Below, one piece after another: positions 59,990 to 64,000 of a stretch of DNA of 64,000 nt (its first letter is position 1; the number at the start of each line of letters is the position of its first letter). Source of the stretch: Aequorivita soesokkakensis (GTDB lineage Bacteria > Bacteroidota > Bacteroidia > Flavobacteriales > Flavobacteriaceae). A program made the position numbers and the translations under genes. The notes under the pieces were generated by a model, which was given only the letters and a program-made list of their open reading frames with translations, searched no databases and was not told the DNA's origin. The DNA lies in the NCBI RefSeq assembly GCF_001641085.1, contig NZ_LXIE01000001.1:310001-374000 (forward strand), read 5' to 3'.

Positions 59990-61438
59990 GTGAAAATACT
60001 GGACAGGTATATATTAGTGACCTTTTTGAAGACGTTTATAAGCGTCTTCATTATTTTAATGTTCATATTTGTCCTGCAGACTATTTGGCTCTACATTTCA
60101 GAACTTGCCGGAAAAGATTTGGATGTTTGGATTGTTCTCAAATTTCTTTGGTACGTTTCCCCGCGCCTTATTCCGCTTGTTTTGCCTTTGACCATTTTGG
60201 TGACTTCACTAATGGTTTTTGGAAGCTTTGCCGAAAAATATGAATTTGCGGCAATGAAATCAACCGGAATTTCCCTGCAACGCGCCATGGGCAGTGTAAT
60301 TGGGTTTATTGTTGTGCTTTCCATAACGGCATTCTTTTTCGCTAATAACGTTATCCCCTATTCCGAATATAAATGGCAGAATTTGCGCCGTAATATTTCG
60401 CAGTTTCAGCCTTCTATGGTTATTTCCGAAGGGCAATTCAGTCAGATTGGCGATATGTTCAATATAAAAGTTGACGAAAAAAGTGGAGATCGGGACCAGT
60501 TTTTAAAGAATGTGGTTATTCACAAAAAAAATGAGAGCAGGCCTAACGGAAACCTTATAGTAATAATTGCCAATAACGGTGAACTTGCCAGCGAAGAGGG
60601 CAGCAATACGCTTTCCCTTATTTTAAGGGAAGGGAATTATTATGAGGAAATCTACAGCAAAGATCCTGTAAAAAGAAAGGCCGAACCTTTTGCGAAAAGT
60701 TATTTTGACGAATATTCCATAAATATTGACCTTACGGAATTGAACAATAAAGATATTGATAAGGAAAACAATCTGAACAATCAGAATATGTACAATATCA
60801 GCGAATTGAGGGTGGAAATAGATTCACTTTCAAACAGCTACTCAAATGATATTCAATCCTATACCAAAAACATGTATTTCCGAAGCGGGGTGGAAAAATT
60901 TAAGGAAAACAAAATCAGTAACACTGCCCAACCTCCTGCTATCGCTAGTATTATTGACATCTATAGTCCCGCGCAACAATTACAGATTGTTAAATTGGCT
61001 TTAAACAATGCCAAGGGCACGCTTCAAACTGTTGATGCAAAAAAAGAAGAATTCAAGCTGAAAACCAAACGTTTGAACAAAACCGAGATAGCATTACACG
61101 AAAAGTATGCGCTCGCTCTTGCCTGTGTAATTCTATTTTTTGTGGGAGCCCCATTGGGGGCGATAATACGCAAAGGAGGAATGGGATTACCCATGGTTGT
61201 TGCAATCCTGCTTTTTCTCACCTATCATTTTATAGGGATTTTCGCAAAAAACAGTGCAGAGGATGGCACGATGCATCCGTTTATAGCAACTTGGCTCAGC
61301 ACTGCCATTATGCTTCCGCTGAGCGTTTGGCTCACTTATCGCGCAACCACAGATCAGGGTATTTTTGATTTTGATTCATTTGTTGGGCGCATTGGGCGAC
61401 TTTTCGGAAGAAAAAAGAAAAAAGATTCTGAAAATTAA
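59990..61438 (+). CDS. LptF/LptG-family lipopolysaccharide export permease
   Basis: This 482-residue YjgP/YjgQ permease starts at a GTG (59990), giving the conserved MKILDRYILVTFLKTFISVF. Three N-terminal and three C-terminal membrane helices (PRLIPLVLPLTILVTSLMVF; ALALACVILFFVGAPLGAII; MVVAILLFLTYHFIGIFAKN) enclose a long periplasmic domain (about residues 120-345), which is larger than in E. coli LptF/G. The motif FVGAPLGAIIRKGGMG is diagnostic. With LptB it extracts LPS from the inner membrane. Only one of the pair is present here; in Bacteroidota the second is often unlinked. Confidence 0.92.
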   Translation: MKILDRYILVTFLKTFISVFIILMFIFVLQTIWLYISELAGKDLDVWIVLKFLWYVSPRLIPLVLPLTILVTSLMVFGSFAEKYEFAAMKSTGISLQRAMGSVIGFIVVLSITAFFFANNVIPYSEYKWQNLRRNISQFQPSMVISEGQFSQIGDMFNIKVDEKSGDRDQFLKNVVIHKKNESRPNGNLIVIIANNGELASEEGSNTLSLILREGNYYEEIYSKDPVKRKAEPFAKSYFDEYSINIDLTELNNKDIDKENNLNNQNMYNISELRVEIDSLSNSYSNDIQSYTKNMYFRSGVEKFKENKISNTAQPPAIASIIDIYSPAQQLQIVKLALNNAKGTLQTVDAKKEEFKLKTKRLNKTEIALHEKYALALACVILFFVGAPLGAIIRKGGMGLPMVVAILLFLTYHFIGIFAKNSAEDGTMHPFIATWLSTAIMLPLSVWLTYRATTDQGIFDFDSFVGRIGRLFGRKKKKDSEN

Positions 61439-61487
61439 TCACTTTCTAAACCCTCGCCCACATACCATATTAAAGCCCTACATTTTA

Positions 61488-61495
61488 TATCTTTG
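61488..61495 (+). promoter_or_regulatory. -7 promoter element (TATCTTTG) of the ribB gene
   Basis: An exact TAnnTTTG followed by GCACAAC, 20 bases before the ATG. No FMN riboswitch fits in the 77-base gap. Confidence 0.65.
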
Positions 61496-61515
61496 CACAA
61501 CATATTTAAAGAGCT

Positions 61516-62664
61516 ATGATTTCTACAGAAAAAGAGACTTCCGTTAAATTGAACACAATTGAAGAGGCTATTGAAGACATCCGCAATGGAAAGGTGATCA
61601 TTGTTGTTGATGATGAAAACAGGGAAAACGAAGGAGATTTTATTGCAGCAGCTGAAATGGTCACTCCAGAAATGATAAATTTTATGGCCACGCACGGACG
61701 GGGACTTATTTGCGCTCCTTTGACAGAGGAACGTTGCAATGCACTTGATTTAAATATGATGGTGGAAAACAATACTGTATTGCACCACACACAGTTTACC
61801 GTTTCGGTAGATTTGATTGGTCACGGTTGCACCACGGGAATTTCCGTACATGACCGTTCAAAAACCATAAAAGCACTTGTAAACGATGAAACAAAAGCTT
61901 CAGATTTAGGAAGGCCCGGACACATTTTTCCGTTACGGGCAAAGGAAGGTGGCGTTTTGAGAAGAACTGGACACACAGAAGCTGCCATAGATTTGGCAAG
62001 ACTTGCTGGCTTAAAACCTGCGGGTATTTTAGTTGAAATCTTAAATGAAGATGGAACCATGGCGCGACTTCCACAATTGGTGAAGGTTGCCAAAAAGTTT
62101 GATTTAAAACTAATTTCTATTGAAGATTTGGTGAAATACCGAATGGAGCACGACTCTTTGATTGAGAAAAAAGAAGATTTCAATATTAACACTAAATTCG
62201 GAAATTTCAGGCTTCGCGCTTATAAGCAAACCACAAATGACCAAATTCACATCGCCCTCACAAAGGGAACTTGGAAAGAAAACGAGCCGGTAATGGTTCG
62301 CGTGAATGCAACATTGGTAAACAGCGATATTTTAGGAACGCTTACCAACAATGCTGAACAGAAGCTTGATGATATGTTCAACGTTATCAATAATGAAGGT
62401 AAAGGCGCGATTGTTTTCATAAACCAACAGAGTCAATCCTTAAATCTTTTATCGCGCTTAAAAGATTTAAAAGAAAACCAAAAACCAAACGAAATTGCAA
62501 AAGCGCCGCGCATTGAAATGGACAGCAAGGATTTTGGTATTGGCGCTCAAATTCTCCACGATTTAGGAATTCACAAAATACGTCTTGTTTCCAATAGTGA
62601 ACAGACCAAACGTGTGGGAATGATAGGTTATGGCTTGGAGATTATGGAATATGTGAATTATTAA
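61516..62664 (+). CDS. ribB: 3,4-dihydroxy-2-butanone-4-phosphate synthase with degenerate GTP cyclohydrolase II-like half
   Basis: In this 382-residue protein, residues 1-210 are a complete RibB ([38 protein letters not shown]-equivalent [45 protein letters not shown]). It makes the four-carbon unit of riboflavin from ribulose 5-phosphate. Residues 220-382 align in layout with RibA, but its zinc cysteines are absent ([14 protein letters not shown] stands where a cysteine-rich metal site is expected) and the RQEGRG motif reads INQQSQS. GTP cyclohydrolase II activity is therefore unlikely, and a separate RibA is expected elsewhere. Its stop overlaps the convergent aminotransferase gene by four bases. 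Confidence 0.9.
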   Translation: MISTEKETSVKLNTIEEAIEDIRNGKVIIVVDDENRENEGDFIAAAEMVTPEMINFMATHGRGLICAPLTEERCNALDLNMMVENNTVLHHTQFTVSVDLIGHGCTTGISVHDRSKTIKALVNDETKASDLGRPGHIFPLRAKEGGVLRRTGHTEAAIDLARLAGLKPAGILVEILNEDGTMARLPQLVKVAKKFDLKLISIEDLVKYRMEHDSLIEKKEDFNINTKFGNFRLRAYKQTTNDQIHIALTKGTWKENEPVMVRVNATLVNSDILGTLTNNAEQKLDDMFNVINNEGKGAIVFINQQSQSLNLLSRLKDLKENQKPNEIAKAPRIEMDSKDFGIGAQILHDLGIHKIRLVSNSEQTKRVGMIGYGLEIMEYVNY

Positions 62665-63854
62665 AGCACCGAGGCGATTGCCTTTTTCATAGCTTCTGCC
62701 CTATCTCTAACTTGTTTTTCGGTCCAGCCAATTTTTATTAAAGAAGAAATAGTACGCCCCATAATAGCATCACTTTTTGAAAAATCGGTATTGTTCAAAT
62801 CCTGCATTTGGCTTTTTACTTCGGAAGAAAGATTGCCAAGAGATTTTAAATTTTTTAAATGTTCCCAGCCTTTAATGTAATGCCAATTGTTAGTGTACCA
62901 ATAAAAACAGGCATCAACGCCAGATTCAGATATAGCTTTGTGTGCTTTTTTTGTCAATTCCTCCGTAGGTAGGAAAAAATTCAGAAACGAATAATTCTCT
63001 ACACCACCTTCGGGAACTCTTCTGAATGTAATACCTTCAATTGTTTCCAATGCTTCACGTAGAATCGTATAATTTTGTTTTTGAATATTTAAAATTCCGT
63101 CTAATTTATCCAACTGTGCTAAACCAACTGCCGCATTCAGTTCAGAAATTCTGAAATTATATCCCCAAAAGGGATGGGTTTCAGCACCGCGGTCCGTGCC
63201 AATGTGATCGTGACCGTGATCTTGGTAATGGTCTGCATTTTGCGCGTACTTTTTGTTATTGGTTATAATTGCCCCGCCTTCACCACAAGTTATGGTTTTT
63301 ACATAATCAAATGAAAAACAACCCAAATCGCCGTAGCTTCCCAGAGGTTTTCCTTCGTAAGTTCCGCCAAGAGCCTGACAGGCATCTTCTAAAAGAATTA
63401 AATTATGCTTATTACAAATTGTTTTCAAAGCTTTTAAATCTGCCATAGAACCACACATATGCACTGGCATTACGCATTTGGTTTTTGGAGTGATTGCAGC
63501 TTCCACTGCTTTTGGGTCTAGAGTCAATGTATCATCAATATCCACCAAAATTGGCACAGCGCCCAAAGCTAAAATTGATTCAAAACTCGCCACGAAAGTG
63601 AAGGTTGGCATAATAACCTCATCACCCGCTCCAATTTCAGCAGAAGCCAAAGCTACAGTTAACGCGGCAGTTCCGCTGGAAACTAATTGGCAATATTCAG
63701 AATCCATTCTTTTGGCAAAAGCGGTTTCAAACTCTTTGGCTTTCCAGTGATTGTTGCGCATTCCATCAAAACCGTAACGCATCAAAACACCAGTTTCGAG
63801 CACATCGTTTACTTGTTTGCGCTCTTCGGCGCCAAAAATTTCAAATCCAGGCAT
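62661..63854 (-). CDS. DegT/DnrJ/EryC1/StrS-family aminotransferase
   Basis: This 397-residue PLP enzyme of the sugar aminotransferase family has VSSGTAALTVALASAEIGAG, VIMPTFTFVASFESILALGA, LILLEDACQALGGTYEG, and the PLP lysine K186 in CFSFDYVKTITCGEGGAI. WGYNFRISELNAAVGLAQLD also fits. Members transfer an amino group to a nucleotide- or free keto-sugar, so a role in surface glycan or amino-sugar synthesis is likely. The specific sugar is unknown. A TACCTTTG element lies upstream on the minus strand, but a further minus-strand gene ends only about 90 bases away, so a longer operon is possible. Confidence 0.92.
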   Translation of the reverse strand: MPGFEIFGAEERKQVNDVLETGVLMRYGFDGMRNNHWKAKEFETAFAKRMDSEYCQLVSSGTAALTVALASAEIGAGDEVIMPTFTFVASFESILALGAVPILVDIDDTLTLDPKAVEAAITPKTKCVMPVHMCGSMADLKALKTICNKHNLILLEDACQALGGTYEGKPLGSYGDLGCFSFDYVKTITCGEGGAIITNNKKYAQNADHYQDHGHDHIGTDRGAETHPFWGYNFRISELNAAVGLAQLDKLDGILNIQKQNYTILREALETIEGITFRRVPEGGVENYSFLNFFLPTEELTKKAHKAISESGVDACFYWYTNNWHYIKGWEHLKNLKSLGNLSSEVKSQMQDLNNTDFSKSDAIMGRTISSLIKIGWTEKQVRDRAEAMKKAIASVL

Positions 63855-63902
63855 TTTTTTTAATGATTAAATTATAATGTAGAATGAATAATAGATGAGG
63901 AT

Positions 63903-63910
63903 CAAAGGTA
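63903..63910 (-). promoter_or_regulatory. -7 promoter element (TACCTTTG, minus strand) of the aminotransferase
   Basis: An exact TAnnTTTG on the minus strand, 48 bases upstream of the ATG. Confidence 0.5.
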
Positions 63911-63943
63911 ATGGTTGTGTTGTGAAATTGAAATTCTTAAAAA

Positions 63944-64000
63944 TCAATTTATTTCAATAATAAGTTCATCCACCCCACGGCGTACTTTTTTAAGGTTTAT
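63944..64000 (-). CDS. C-terminal end of a gene extending beyond the window
   Basis: The minus strand is open from the window edge to a TGA at 63944-63946 and reads INLKKVRRGVDELIIEIN. The other two minus frames are closed by stops in this stretch. The fragment is too short to identify. Confidence 0.4.
   Translation of the reverse strand: MNLKKVRRGVDELIIEIN

Noticed and set aside
61440-61515. FMN riboswitch before the riboflavin gene
   Set aside because: The 77-base gap is too short and lacks the RFN-element conserved sequences; it holds only a promoter.

Overview
This window reads as the chromosome of a marine-type member of the Flavobacteriaceae (phylum Bacteroidota). The DNA is AT-rich. 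Many genes are preceded by the Bacteroidota -7 promoter element TAnnTTTG rather than a strong Shine-Dalgarno sequence. There is a protein with a type IX secretion C-terminal sorting domain, a TonB-plug/MG2 hybrid, a single-chain large PurL, and the gene run tpx-dgkA-ftsK-lolA-lptF/G-ribB. The genus cannot be fixed from the sequence alone. I see no rRNA, tRNA or CRISPR.

Layout. 1-2650: end of a thioredoxin-fold gene, then a RelE/HigB-XRE toxin-antitoxin pair wedged between a BNR-repeat lipoprotein gene and a second, orphan copy of that gene's 3' end. 2.8-11 kb: an RNA m5C methyltransferase, a 972-residue T9SS cargo protein and purL. A 25-bp genomic repeat occurs both beside the T9SS gene and inside purL in frame. 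11-20.5 kb: fatty-acid activation and beta-oxidation (acyl-CoA synthetase; MarR regulator; fused hydroxyacyl-CoA dehydrogenase/enoyl-CoA hydratase; thiolase; acyl-CoA dehydrogenase), plus a Gdx-type SMR exporter and a DUF488 protein. Two four-helix-bundle (S23/IVP family) genes sit in successive gaps of the beta-oxidation operon, and each is enclosed by a perfect inverted repeat of 18 or 22 bp. This is the most unusual structure in the window.

20.6-32 kb: exported proteins and peptidases (TonB-plug/MG2 protein, propeller protein, M28 and M1 peptidases, propeller-amidohydrolase fusion) and a small ABC transporter. 32-40 kb: fasciclin lipoprotein, LysM protein, MoxR-VWA pair, App1-like phosphatase, lipid kinase, hydrolase-OsmC fusion and Cu/Zn superoxide dismutase. 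40-46.4 kb: a 1167-residue TraB-family protein with three internal repeats, dihydrolipoyl dehydrogenase and a Cys/Met-type PLP enzyme.

46.4-53.6 kb is accessory in character. It holds a decayed reading frame, an AT-rich repeat array, an unrecognised 249-residue protein in more G-rich DNA, a 912-residue fibre-like protein (about 25 units of 17 residues plus an S74 chaperone domain), and a two-component system. 53.6-64 kb returns to core functions: NhaC antiporter, 2-Cys peroxiredoxin, a thiol peroxidase lacking its usual resolving cysteine, diacylglycerol kinase, FtsK, LolA, LptF/G, RibB with a degenerate RibA-like half, and a DegT-type aminotransferase. A minus-strand gene runs off the right edge.
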